DNA of 64,000 nucleotides. Source: Dermacentor variabilis. Taxonomy: Eukaryota; Arthropoda; Arachnida; Ixodida; Ixodidae. The notes under the pieces are model-generated. The model searched no databases. It had not been told where the DNA came from and saw nothing but the letters and a program-made list of their open reading frames with translations. The stretch lies in assembly GCF_050947875.1 (NCBI RefSeq), contig NC_134571.1:223210024-223274023 (forward strand), given 5' to 3'. Positions 21,274 to 32,765 of the stretch are shown here, piece after piece; position 1 is the stretch's first letter; each line of letters starts with the position of its first letter. The translations under genes were made by a program, and so were the position numbers.

Positions 21274-21486
21274 AAAAATAAAAAAAAAATTCTGTGATAG
21301 CGCATACATGTGTTGCTCGATTTCTTTGCCTCAATCTATCGAAAAGGTGAAACAGCTTATTTGCTGCGCTCAAATTTCGCATTAGGAAGTAACGTAATCG
21401 TCGGTAATTTTTTTGTTCTGTCCGGAAACGACAACGCGCTCTCAGAGCGCAGTGTTTAGTTATTAACAGGTTAATACGTATAATTG

Positions 21487-21489
<3 letters not shown>

Positions 21490-21571
<82 letters not shown>
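21490..21571. repeat. (TA)n microsatellite
   Basis: About 80 bases of uninterrupted TA. Confidence 0.98.
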
Positions 21572-23311
21572 CCGCTTAGCACGTTCATTCGTTAATTCCT
21601 AGTGAAGTTGTTTCGCGCTGCTGGCCGTGAGCGCGAGCAATAACTGTACGTAATTCTTGAAGACAGTTTTTCAGCGTCGCTGTTTACAACAATAAGCACA
21701 AAATGTACACTGCTTCATTTGCTGCGTTTCCTTGACCACAGCAAGCCTGGTCATTACCAAAAAAAAATATAATGCGACACTCTTCGATATAAACATGACA
21801 AGATTGCTCGCATATAGCCAGGGGAAAGTGTGACACAGTTTATTAGAAAGTAATGCAGCGGCCCGTTTCAAAACAGTTCTTTTCCTCCTAAACGCCAGTT
21901 CTGCAGAAAAATAATAAACAATAGAGCAGCAGGAGACCGAAAGGTCATTCACTTAGCTACAGTTACCATAAAGAAAATTGATGTTTACAATGCGAAGTTT
22001 TCCTTTGTTGAAGTGCATAATTTAGAAAAATAATTATATCAGCATTAATGCGCAGAGTTTACTGCAGATACTATGACGTACTTGAAGTTCTCAAAGTTTA
22101 ATTTCGTTCCCCACTTCTGAATCGTATAGAGTCGGCTGTTCCCTGCAAACTGATATTTTTGTTTGCTTGTGGAAATGAAAGAGTGACCACGAGCAGAAAA
22201 ATGCAATCACACTTGCATGCGTATAAGCATGCGTAGTATGCCGCAACGTGACGCAAGGGTTCAGTATAACTGAAGGCTGTAGTCACTGACATATTGCTTA
22301 AGCGTTGAAAATTGTGTATTGTACTAGAGCACAGCGAGCAAATGGCTGAACGTTGAAACAAAGCCGTTGTTTCTATGGTGCTACTTGTTATTCAAATGCA
22401 CAACACGCGATGGCCTCAACAATTGTTTCGTAACCGGGGTATCCAGAAAAGCGCGCTGTCCACCAGAAATTCTTGAGCCCAGGCAGTTATGGGCTTCGTC
22501 CAAACAGCAGAGTGTGCACCGAAAGACGCCAGACCTCCTAGAATTCAAATTATTAATTTTAGACGCACTGAGGTAAAATGGAGAGACGAGCTAGTTGCTG
22601 AACATTCGTCATTGAAACTTAAGCGCAAACTGAGACACGCACAAGAGAGGGAAACGACACCAACGCTTTGGTGTGCTGCGCGTCTGAAATTAGTGACAGC
22701 AAGACCAGGTACACAAAGGCCGTTTGAGTGCCGCAGACAACCTGACAAAAAGTTTCTGCAAGTACTGCTTTTCGCTAAGATATATGCTTTGCTTGCGTCG
22801 TTTATTCTTTTTATGGCGTTGTTGAACAGCTGTTTTGTTTTATGTAAAATGACAACACTAAAAATCCTCCTTAGCAGTTTATAAATGTCAACTGCTGTAA
22901 GATAGCTTCACAGATACAGCCTAAGTTTCTGTAATTTTACATGCCATGTGTGTATGTGTCAAGGGGATCTTCGCCCAGAGAGCGCCAAATTTGTATGTGG
23001 TGCAATGATGTAGTTAATGCCCGATACACTGCACACTTCGCTGCAGCGCACAAGTTATGTGGAACAAGACACAAGCAAAAAATAGACAAACGCACTGTCT
23101 AAAAATTTTACTGGAACCTAAGTAAAACGATAACTGGATCATACAACATTGCCTCCTCCCCTTTACGGAGTTCCAGATAAGAACTGTAAACATAAAGAAA
23201 ACAGAACGAACGTTCCACATAAGATCTATTTATATGTCTCGTTCCACTTATTAACAGTACGGATCCAGATAAAAATATGTGGATCACACTTTTAACCGGA
23301 ACTTACATGAA
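21572..23311. other. No gene recognised
   Basis: AT-rich sequence. The longest frame (about 130 codons near 22489-22884) resembles nothing I know and shows no splice or promoter support. Confidence 0.5.
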
Positions 23312-23597
23312 ACCAGATTAAGAGTGTAGGTGCGTGTTGCACGCATCCCGATCTCGGTTCGAAAAGTAATGAGCTTCCCTTTGAGTTATCATAAATTGTT
23401 TCTTTCCTGATTTCGTTCATTCCTCTTAAGTAGTTACTCATGCTGGTAAACTTCCAAGTTGCTTTCCTCCACTGTGAATCAATGTTTTTCCTGTACCTCA
23501 ACACTCTCCCAGCCCAGTATACTTTCTTCCATAATCCCTCATTCGTTCTTCGTAACAAATTTTCCCGTGACCTTCCCTCACTTCGAAACTGGGCGGG
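23312..23597 (-). pseudogene. Internally deleted fragment of the 51 kb LINE family
   Basis: The minus strand encodes WAGRVLRYRKNIDSQWRKAT and then MSNYLRG, RKETIYDNSKGSSLLFE and RSGCVQH. These match the C-terminal region of the LINE copies at 47205-48010 and 51466-52935. Compared with them, the segment from the Lys-Tyr-Ala-Ala-Cys-Arg stretch to the MSNYL stretch is missing, an internal deletion of roughly 110 bases. There is no RT catalytic core. The ends are approximate. Confidence 0.75.
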
Positions 23598-24619
23598 CAG
23601 CTTCCGGGAACGATCGGTCGGCCGCAGCAGGCGTCGAAATTGTCAGTGCCAACGGGTGTTCAAGGCGTTGGTTGAACCCACAATAGGCGCAGAGCAGCGC
23701 AAAAGCAGAACAAGTGTGAATAAGTGAGCTAACACCGTCGCTATTTTACTACTTCAATGCGACGCTTCCTCTTTCAAGCGCTGTGCGCCCCTCGGGATCA
23801 TCTCGAGGGTGCGTACATATTAGCGCGACGTGACGACGAATAATTCGTAGGAATGACTAAAAAAGAACACAACTTCGTCGTTTTTCCTTCGTTCTTTGCG
23901 CGTGGTCTTTCACCAGACGCATGGGTCTGCAGTAGGCTCGCGAATTAGCGACGCATTTGGCGTCGCACGAAACGTTTCAGAAAACAACTACAAAGAATGC
24001 AAACACTCCTAGGGACGAATGGCGAGATGAGCGCTGGCAGAAGTAATGGAGTACAGTAAAAGTCTTACCTTGGTGACGACGTCAGCACAAAATATTTCCC
24101 AAAGAATTGCACAAATTCATTCGTGCCAAATGGTCGCATTTCTTCTTTTTTCAGAAATGAAAACAGTTACGCTTTCTTCGCAGCAGATAACTGCCAGAAC
24201 AACCTGGAAAGATGCACTTGTTCGGTATATCGCACCTTAGACTGTTCGTATCACACAAAGATAATCCGCCAGTTAACGCACGATTCTTCATTATTCTTAA
24301 AGCGAGCGCGCACACAGCAACGAAATGTAGTTGCAGCACTGGCGGGCAGCTTCCAGGAACGATCGTCAAAATTTTACTGCAGGCCTGACAATGGGTGTTC
24401 AAGGCATTGGTTGAACCTACAATATCCGCAAAGGGCGTGCGATGCTGTAGCGACTGAGCTACGACGACGGCGGTCATCCATGTGGCTTTCATGCGTGACT
24501 GGCGTAGAAAACCAAAGAGAGAGAGAGAGAGAGAAAGAGAGAAGTGGTTCTTGTAGGGAAAGGAGAAAAGGCTGGCACTATCTTCTGCAACCCTTGCGGG
24601 AGCACGGCTCCGCGCCAAA
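23598..24619. other. No gene recognised; GA-rich low complexity
   Basis: Contains a short (GA)n run at about 24516-24542 and no supported gene. A 219-codon frame at 24123-24782 has no domain and spans low-complexity and repeat sequence. Confidence 0.45.
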
Positions 24620-26940
24620 AATTCGCATATGCATCGTGAACTTGCCAGCCTTTTCTCTCTCTCTCATGGGTTGCCCTCAGGCACGTGCCCCGGATTGTTT
24701 CTTTACTTCTGAAGGGGGGAGGGGGTGGCAATCTAAGGTAACCCTTCATATGCGAATGATGGGGGCGGGGGTATTTTACTAGTGCAAATGTGAATAATGT
24801 CCACCGTTCACCATAAAGACCTGCAAAAGAGAAATGAAATAAGGTGCACCTTGCAGGTGCGCCCTGCCAGATACACCTCTTTTTTTGACAAACGAGGAAC
24901 GCCATCAAATGGACTCGCGCCGGCAAGGAACGCAGGAAGAACACTGCCAAGAACAAGTAAACAAGTGAAATTTCAAAATAAAGATTTCTAGTAGCGTTTT
25001 TGAATTAGCTCTGGAAGAATTATAGAGAAATATATATTTGAGGGAGATACGATCTCTCCAATGCTATTGACAGCGTGCTTACAGGAGGTATTCAGAGACC
25101 TGGATTGGGAAGAATTGGGGATAAGAGTTAATGGAGAATACCTTAGTAACTTGCGATTCGCTGATGATATTGCCTTGCTTAATAACTCAGGGGGACCGAT
25201 TGCAATGCACGCTCACTGACCTGGACAGGCAAAGCAGAAAAGTGGGTCTAAAAATTAATCTGCAGAAAACTAAAGTAATGTTTAAGAGTCTCGGAAGAGA
25301 ACAGCAGTTTACGATAGGTAGCGAGGCACTGGAAGTGGTAAGGGAATACATCTACTTAGGGCAGGTAGTGACGGCGGATCAGGATCATGAGACTGAAATA
25401 ATCAGAAGAATAAGAATGGGCTGGGGTGCGTTTGGCAGGCATTCTCAGATCGTGAACAGCAGGTTGCCTTTATCCCTCAAAAGAAAAGTGTATAACAGCT
25501 GTGTCTTACCAGTACTCGCCTACGGGGCAGAAACCTGGAGGCTTACGAAAAGGGTTCTACTTAAATTGAGGACAACGCAACGAGCTACGGAAAGAAGAAT
25601 GATGGGTGTAACGTTAAGCGATAAGAAAAGAGCAGATTGGGTGAGGGAACAAACGCGAGTTAATGACATCTTAGTTGAAATCAAGAAAAAGAAATGGGGC
25701 GGGGGGGGGGGGGGGCATGGGCAGGACATGTAATGAGGAGTGAAGATAACCGATGGTCATTAAGGGTTACGGACTAGATTCCAAGAGAAGGGGAGCGTAG
25801 TAGGGGGCGGCAGAAAGTTAGGTGGGCGGATGAGCATAATAAGTTTGCAGGGACAACATGGCACCAATTAGCACATGACCGGGGTGGATGACGAGGTATG
25901 GGAGAGGCGTTCGCCCTGCAGTGGGCGTAACCAGGCTGATTATGATGCTAATGATGATGATGATGGTATATTTGAGGAACCATCACAGTTCTTTTGGATC
26001 CCTCATTTACCGCTCTACCAAGTGCCAAAACGGACTCGTATTGTTATTTGGGCAGTTGCGTAACGATGCGTGGCCGCCAGTCCTATACAACCGCGTAGAG
26101 CGCAAGACGCTGCGGTTCTAGGCGCACTGCGTCCACAGCGGAAGGTTAGAAAAACGCCCACATTAGCACAGCACAGAAGTGGCTACGTCAGGCGGCTCGA
26201 CTGATAACTGTAGAAGAGTCATTCAAAACACACGAAATCATTCTCCACTTTCGGCGGTGTTTTCTGTACCTGCTTTTTAAATAAAAAGATGCTGATCCAC
26301 AAACATTTTCCCAGACGACGGTTAAATTTGTTAATTTTCGCTTTTCCTTCCTGTTTGGCGGTTGCCTCGGCTCTGTACCTTAGTAGATCGCCTAATTTCT
26401 TAACTATACTTGCGACTGTTGTTTCAAGTTGTCAATTCTGCACGGAAAATGCTGTACAATTAGGGAAAAACCAGACGAGGTAACGGGTGACATTCATATT
26501 GCTTATGGGCTTAACGGCTATTCAGGATTTGATGATGGACGCTGTTTCGCATGATTTTATTTTCCGCCTTATCTAATCCACATCACGGGTATATGCTTTA
26601 GAGGATCTGCCAGCGTCGCGGAGAGCCGTCACTCGAAGAAATAATGAATCGAAAGGAAAAGTTAAACGCAAATGGCGCTTTCTCCCACCGCAACTCGTTC
26701 CACGAGTATACAGACCAGTTCACTACGAACTGAATTCCTTTCCTGGTCTCTGTATGAGTCTAAACAAAAAGGTTGAACTAAGGAAGCAAGCGATGCGCGT
26801 GGCCGTAGCAATAAACGGTGGCAACTGAACGCATCTCGAGTTAATCGCGCGGGCACCAAATCGATCAGAAAACGGGCCTTCACAACCGAGGAGATGCCGA
26901 TAACTACCGCCTTCCAAAAGGAGTTACAAAGGCAGCAAAA
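24620..26940 (+). repeat. Dispersed repeat, copy 1 (contains an RTE insertion)
   Basis: The reverse complement of this segment matches 53290-54760 along its length. Shared anchors include AGATTTCTAGTA near 24985, ACCAGACGAGGTAACGGGTG near 26471 and GGCGGTAGTTATCG near 26900 (complement). No coding region or terminal repeat identifies the family. The pair is therefore either an inverted segmental duplication about 28 kb apart or two members of an uncharacterised repeat. Boundaries are approximate. Confidence 0.65.
25044..25966 (+). mobile_element. 5'-truncated RTE LINE with 11-bp target-site duplication
   Basis: The plus strand carries the last third of RTE reverse transcriptase. It starts at GDTISPMLLT, has FADD, then GLKINLQKTKVM and the usual C-terminus, and ends in an ATG-rich tail at 25951-25966. 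TATATTTGAGG is duplicated at 25033-25043 and 25967-25977. An extra G near 25190 shifts the frame just after the FADD region, and a G-run at about 25699-25714 shifts it again. The inverted paralogue near 54344-54354 has one copy of the target and no insertion. Confidence 0.92.
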
Positions 26941-28555
26941 TGTTGACCGCCAAATAGCTGTGAAGTCCCAAGATTTATTTGACGGCGCTTTAGGAATGTG
27001 TCTGAAGAGTGCTGGCTTGGGCGGGGGTGGGGGGTGGGGGAGGAATATGCCTCTTACTTCGGGAGGGGGGGGGGGCACCCGTCGCGCCCTCCTGGGTACA
27101 TGCCTGGTTGCTCTGCACATGCTTACAACTTCACGAAAATTGTTGCGAATCATTACGAAAGAACACTCTGACGTATTTAAACAATGCCTACTCGTGGCAC
27201 GAAAAAAACACGCATGAATAACTTTGAAATATATGTAAAGATTTAGCAGCCGCCGTAATCTTTCAAAAAGCAATGCCTGATTAAAAATGGTTTCAGGCAA
27301 AATTTGTTTTGCTTGATGCAACTTCGTAGCGCGGCGACAAAGGACGAGACCCACATTCTGTCGCGTCCTTTGTTACGACGTTGCATCGTACAATAGCCCG
27401 ATATCACACATTGTTTTATTTGCACTGCATCTGTGCAAGAGGTGTTCTAGATACGAGACAATAATAAAAATATATGGGAATGTAAAGATAAAAGGGAAAT
27501 GTGGTCTGCTGTTTGCGATGGACATTGTTTTGGCAGCTCAGGATATTATGTGCGTTTGAAGGGCCGAACTTCAGGGTATACGTTGGATCATTGCTTCAGC
27601 AACGTGGAGCTACCGGACGAGCGAGAATGCGTTCTGTGATTTACCCATCGGTTGCGAAGAGATATGTTATTCAACGCAAATCTTCACGAATCTGCTGAAA
27701 AATAGAAAGGAAAATGTACACGAACACCATGGGCAGCTTTTTTAATTTCATTATCACCTGCTTACAAGTGTCCTTGCGAATGAAGGCTTATGTTCACCGT
27801 ACTCTGTTGTGCAGTACTTCGACGCGACCAAACTAAAATAGCACAAAGTGCCTTGAGAGGAAGAGCTCACATCGAGTGATAGAACGGAAAGTTTGTCAAG
27901 ATGCATAATATGGCCCCATCGGTCGCAGGTGTAGACTGTAGTTGAGGATAGAAAGCATAATCGGAATACTTGTAAGAGAGGGAACATGTAGCATCTTAAT
28001 ATAACAGAAAGGAAGGGAGGGCTGTTAGAGGGAATACATGGCGAGATAAGATTGGGAAGTTTGCAGCTGTAAGATGTGTTCGGTTGACGCAGGATAGGAG
28101 TTAATGGACATCTCTGGGGGAGTTCTTAACACTCCATTTGACTCAACATATGTAGGGTGCTGCTTCAGGGGTTCACCGCGATTGTGGGTGAATAATATAC
28201 AATATATTTTATTAACTCTCCCAAGGTTACATCAGCAACAACGGAGAGAGGACGCAAGGCAAAAAGCTGCGCTGTTGCAGCTTGAGAGTCACCCTGCGCC
28301 CTCTGCCGGGGTGTGTACGGCCCAGCAGCTGATCACAACAGTGGAAGAGCGCAAAAGAAATACAGCCATAAAGTATCTACGTCTGACATTTGCATGAGGT
28401 GACGCCTCTACTATCACTGGACGTTGTTTGACGAAAACTACTCCACATATTCTACGCACAGGAAACTCATTTGCAATCAAGCGAGATACAATGCAAGTAA
28501 AATGAAGGTACATGAAGCTGTATATATGTCCTAATCACGAACCATATACATTAAA
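26941..28555. other. No gene recognised
   Basis: G-runs near 27020-27075 and otherwise unassigned sequence. A 230-codon minus frame (26662-27354) crosses these low-complexity runs and has no domain. Confidence 0.45.
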
Positions 28556-28829
28556 ACATGGGAATAAGTTTGAGTAATTTATGCCGTGAAGTCTCTTCAC
28601 GTAGGATGTTGTTCTTTTGCAGAATATTGAGATAATGTGATAAACTATTTGTCAGTGACTGCTTGCCGCATGTTGCGCGGCAGAAAGGTACACATCATGA
28701 CATTTTGTTCCGTGTATTGTAGGATAGAATCGAACGAGTCAGGTTGAGACTTGAGAAAAGGAACTCATTCTTAGTGGAAACAGCGTTTTTATACATAGAG
28801 ATTAACTTGAAAGGGAATAACTGTGAGGA
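28556..28829 (-). pseudogene. CR1/Jockey-like LINE, C-terminal end (outer level of nest)
   Basis: The minus strand encodes CVPFCRATCGKQSLTNSLSH, then YLNILQKNNILREETSRHK and LLKLIPMF before a stop. The V-P-x-x-R-x-x-x-G-K-Q-S-L pattern is the usual end of CR1/Jockey-group ORF2. One in-frame TGA precedes CVPF. This is the missing C-terminus of the reverse transcriptase at 32766-34610, now separated from it by two later insertions. Sequence down to about 28500 may be its 3' UTR. Confidence 0.75.
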
Positions 28830-29160
28830 GGAGGAAGGGAAAACATTTATTAAAGAAAAGAAAAAACAAGCGGGTGTCTTTCTGCTTGTGCGGGAGGCGC
28901 CCTTAGTCCACGGCTCCTGCGGCTCTTGCTGTCTCCCGGCGCACCAGTTGTTGCTGGTTACGAGGGTCCGAACTAGTCAGCACGGCCTCCCACTGCTCGG
29001 GTGGGGTGTTGGGTATTTGCGGGACTACTTTGACGTTGGGGTACGCCCATGTTGTGTGATATAGGTAGGCGTAATCGTTGCAAAGGGGACATTTGTATGA
29101 GTATAGTGTAGAGTGTGTTGCGTGTAGTCTGCTTAAATGGGGGTATGTATTGGTTTTTAA
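28830..29160 (-). pseudogene. I-group LINE C-terminus (middle level of nest, part 2)
   Basis: The minus strand reads KTNTYPHLSRLHATHSTLYS, then YKCPLCNDYAYLYHTTWAYP, a near-complete C-x2-C-x7-H terminal knuckle whose last Cys is changed to Tyr, then EQWEAVLTSSDP and RRETARAAGAVD before the stop. A 3' UTR with AATAAATG follows. It is collinear with 32681-32765, which encodes the residues just upstream (HPPPDKTLSREDAVTWR). The two pieces are one LINE tail split by the element at 29161-32683. Confidence 0.8.
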
Positions 29161-29163
29161 TGC

Positions 29164-29425
29164 GAAATGCAAGAAATGTATTGCGAAAATCACATTTTTC
29201 AAAGACAAAGGCCGTATCTTGTCTTCTGCACGCAAACTAAAAGGGGCTGGCTTTCCGATTCGCGAGGATTTTTCGCCAGGTACCCGGCAGGCAAGAAAGC
29301 AGCTAATTGCTTTTGCGAAAACAGAAGCTAAGCCGTTTACGTTGTCAAAAGATCGACTACGCATTGGAGACTCCATTTATATTTTTGATAGTGCTCGCAA
29401 TACAGTTTTTCATTGTGTTAAATAG
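29164..29425 (+). pseudogene. LINE ORF1, C-terminal domain
   Basis: The frame reads KCKKCIAKITFFKDKGRILS, SARKLKGAGFPIREDFSPGT and RQARKQLIAFAKTEAK, then LSKDRLRIGDSIYIFDSARN. The R-x-x-x-R-x-L-x-G ... I-x-E-D-F-S-P-x-T-R-x-x-R-x-x-L pattern matches the L1-type ORF1 C-terminal domain that several CR1-group LINEs carry; it binds nucleic acid. The upstream RRM or coiled coil is missing. The frame closes at 29425 and ORF2 opens 22 bases later. Confidence 0.75.
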
Positions 29426-29446
29426 CAGCAAACCACACTGCCTGAT

Positions 29447-32256
29447 GTGAACCGCATGAAGTCAAATCCACCTGTCATCGCACTATCATTATCAATATCT
29501 TCCACAAGTATTCGAAGTCTGTTGCCTAAACGCGACGATATTGCCTCATTTCTTCATGACTGCGTTTCAGATATTCTTGTTCTTACTGAAACATGGCTGC
29601 ACCCTGAAATAACAGATAATGAAATATTTCCACATGATAGCACATTTAACATATTAAGGTGTGATCGCACCGAAAAGAGAGGCGGTGGCGTACTCCCTGG
29701 TATCAAAAGAACAGTTACCTCACAAGTTGTTAATGTAGATTCCAGTATTGAGAGAGTATGGGCTGAATGTCAAACCTACAGAAACAAGCTACTGATAGGA
29801 TGTTGTTATCGTCCTCCCGATACAAACCAGTACTTTCTTAACGAACTGCGCAATAGTATTTCTAAAGCCCTTGAGCTCTGTCAAGCTGATATCGTCTATG
29901 TTTTTGGCGACTTTAATTTTCCTTTGATCGACTGGAATAACCTATCATCCTCTTGTCATACATCAATGGAGTTCATTTCTTTAATGTTAGATTTCAATTT
30001 ATTCTAAATAATTATCTAGCCTACCCGTGGCACTAACATTTTATATTTAGTTTTCACTAACGCCCCTGAAACAGTTGGTGAAGTTGTTTGCTTAGACGGT
30101 TTCAGCGTTCACAAGCTACTACAACTTACTCTTAACATCCCCTTGAAATTTGCAGGTGTCTCAAACAAAACCATCCGTGATTACAATAGAGGAGACTATG
30201 GCAATATTAACAAAGAACTTGAGACATTTCTTTCTGGCACCTTTTTAGCTTCGTTTTCTGCTCGGTCAGTCAAAGAAAACTGGCTTCTGTTTAAAGAAAA
30301 GCTGTGTACTTTGGTGGAAACGTATATCCCCCAAATCAGAATAACAGGCGATAGACAGAACCCTTGGTTCACCAAGTACCTTCGACGGCTGAGAAACAAG
30401 AAGAAAAGGCTATACGCAACTGCAAAGCGTACAAACTCACCCGTGGTATGAGATAAATTAGCTCATTTTTGAAAGTTTACTGCTCATCTTTAAGAGAGGC
30501 TAAAGAAAAATACTACTCTGAAGATCTACCTTCACTGCTTAAAAACAACCCCAAAAAATTCTGGCAGGTGATTTCACCCAATAGTGGCTTGCATCGCATT
30601 TCACTAAGTGATGGTAATCAAGCTCCAATCAGCGACAAGGAATGCCCAGTCGTCTTTAATGCATTTTTTCATCCATATTCACAATAGAAGACCATTCAAA
30701 TCTGCCGGAAATCACTGATCTAGATTGCCACTACATGCAATCCATCGATGTAACAGAGGATAGTATCACAGGTCTCATAAATAACCTTAAGTTGACTACT
30801 TCTTCGGGTGTCGATAATATTAACTCAAAAATTTTAAAGAATACAGTCACGCTATCTAGCAAATCCTTATGGAATATTTTCCGCCAGTCGTTATCATCAG
30901 GCCACTTCCTTTAGACTGGAAAATTGCAAAAGTGATACCAGTCCACAGAAGTGGTAGCAAGAATTGCCCAGAAAACTATCGTCCAATATCATTGACAAGT
31001 ATTTGCTGCAAAATGCTTGAACATATCATTGCATCTCACATATATCACCATCTAGAATCAAATAATTTTGTCTTTACTAACCAACATGGGTTTAAGAAAG
31101 GCTTGTCATGTGAGAGACGCAGTTACTAAAATTCACTACAAACTTCCATTTTAACATGAACCATAATCTTCAAACAGATTGCTTTTTTCTCGACTTCTCC
31201 AAAGCCTTCGACCGTGTGGCTCACTGCTGTTTAATTTCCAAGTTATCCCCGTTCTCAAATTAGACTGCTTAGCGCTCTCCTGGATTCGTAACTTCCTAAC
31301 AAATCGTCAGCAATTTACAGTCGTTCATAATTTTACGTCACCCCTTGCATATGTCAGTTCCGGTGTACCGCAGGGTAGCGTACTAGGACCCTTGCTTTTT
31401 CTTGTCTACATCAATGATCTGCCCAATAACATCTCATCCTGCATGCATGTTTTCGCCGATGATTGTATATTATATCGACCAATTCGCAGCCTTGATGACC
31501 ATCGCATTTTCCAAGAGGACCTTCCTCTCGTTACCAAATGATGTGAAGACTTGCAAATGAAACTTAACTCATCTAAATGCCTACTAATGACATTCACGAG
31601 AAAAAACATCAATTCATAGCTTTTCCTAGTATATAAACACAAATGTAGTATCTGAGGCATCAGCGTATAAATATCTAGGCGTAAATCTTACACCGAGCCT
31701 TTCCTGGGCCTTTCACATTGCAGCCATATGCGCAAACGCTTCCAAATCTCTTGGGTATATTCGTCGCAACTTGCGTAATTGCCCGTCTAACATCCGTAAA
31801 TTAGCATTCGTATCATTTGTACGCCCTCAGCTTGAGTTCGCGTCCCCTATATGGTCTCCCTACCATGAACACTTAATCCGCATGTTAGAAGCCATCCAAA
31901 ACTGAGCTAGTCGATTTATTTCCGGAAATTACAGCTACCAGTCAAGCATTACTCAAATAAAACTCGACCTTTCCCTTCAATCACTGAGTAGCCGCCGGGA
32001 CATAGCACTCCTGTCCTTGCTCCATAGATATGTTCACCAAATGAAGCCATCAAACTTGCCACTGGAACGCGCGTCTTGCACATCACGACGACCTTATAAT
32101 GATTTAAGCCTCACTCGCATTTATGGCAACACAAACGCATTTAACTTCTCGGCTCTACCACGAGCGATTCGGTTATGGAATTTGCTTCCTAACAGCACTG
32201 GCGCTCAAATGAGCAATGATAAATTCAGACTACTGAACCTACAGTTTTCATCATAA
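29447..32256 (+). pseudogene. LINE ORF2: endonuclease and reverse transcriptase, frameshifted
   Basis: The first frame (29447-30007) has RSLLPKRDDI, LVLTETWLHPEI, RGGGVLPGIK, CCYRPPDTN and FGDFNFPLIDWN, the landmarks of the LINE endonuclease. Further frames give DWKIAKVIPVHRSGSK, ENYRPISLTSICCKMLEH, QHGFKKGLSC, SGVPQGSVLGPLLFLVYIND and the catalytic HVFADDCILY (FADD codons at 31452-31463). The C-terminus ends FNFSALPRAIRLWNLLP. Several frameshifts and stops lie between, for example near 30010, 30450, 30690 and 31130, so no functional protein is made. The protein would nick DNA and copy the element's RNA. Confidence 0.85.
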
Positions 32257-32624
32257 CAAATATATTCATCTGTACATATGTCATGTCATATAATACGTGT
32301 AACATATGGGTCATGACTTTCTTTTGTTGTTGTTATTGTTGTTTCAATTTTGTTTGCTTTATGTGCTCGCGCTATGTACGTTACTTCGCGCTAGTGTTAC
32401 ATCGCTTTTTATAGTACCGTGAATTGTGCTTTTCATTCCTTTCCCGACAATTGTTTGTATTGATTTCGCGTTTTTATTTGTTACACTGTTTTGCAAGCAC
32501 GTCATCATTATAAACACTTTTAGCTCTCACATTTTTTAGCGCTCATGTATCTGTTTTCTCTTGTCATTTGTTCAATGATGCCCCCCTTACTCAATGCTCC
32601 CCTTGGAGCATATAAGGTACTTTG

Positions 32625-32627
32625 AAA

Positions 32628-32678
<51 letters not shown>

Positions 32679-32680
32679 AT
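32625..32680 (+). repeat. (AAAT)n LINE tail
   Basis: About 14 AAAT units at the 3' end of the inner LINE. It is the template-type tail rather than an independent microsatellite. Confidence 0.95.
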
Positions 32681-32765
32681 GTCGCCATGTTACGGCGTCT
32701 TCACGTGAGAGGGTCTTGTCTGGAGGTGGGTGTTGTTGTCTGTTCAATTTGCGGTGTTGTAATAT
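32681..32765 (-). pseudogene. I-group LINE fragment (middle level of nest, part 1)
   Basis: The minus strand encodes RKLNRQQHPPPDKTLSREDA and VTWR, the segment that normally sits a few residues before LQTNTYPHL in this LINE family. That continuation is found at 29160 downward. The same motif order (PPPHPALTREEAVLYRQLQT) is seen intact in the LINE at 48619-50089. Its left junction on the plus strand is the tail of the inner LINE; its right junction, about 32765, is the truncation point inside the outer CR1/Jockey-like LINE. Confidence 0.75.

Larger units (their letters stand above)
29161..32683 (+). mobile_element. CR1/Jockey-group LINE (inner level of nest)
   Basis: The plus strand carries the C-terminal part of ORF1, endonuclease, reverse transcriptase, a C-terminal domain, a 3' UTR with CCCCTTGGAGCATATAAGG, and an (AAAT)n tail at 32625-32680. 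About 3.5 kb remains, so only the 5' part is missing. Frameshifts are scattered through ORF2. It lies inside the split I-group tail, which makes it the youngest layer of the nest. I could not define a target-site duplication, which is often short or absent in this group. Confidence 0.88.

Noticed and set aside
22489..22884. 131-codon plus-strand frame as a host gene
   Set aside because: No recognisable domain, promoter or splice support; left as unassigned.
24123..24782. 219-codon plus-strand frame
   Set aside because: It spans GA-rich low complexity and the edge of a dispersed repeat; no domain, and not conserved in the inverted copy.
26662..27354. 230-codon minus-strand frame
   Set aside because: It crosses poly-G runs that give Pro-rich translation, and is not kept in the paralogous repeat.
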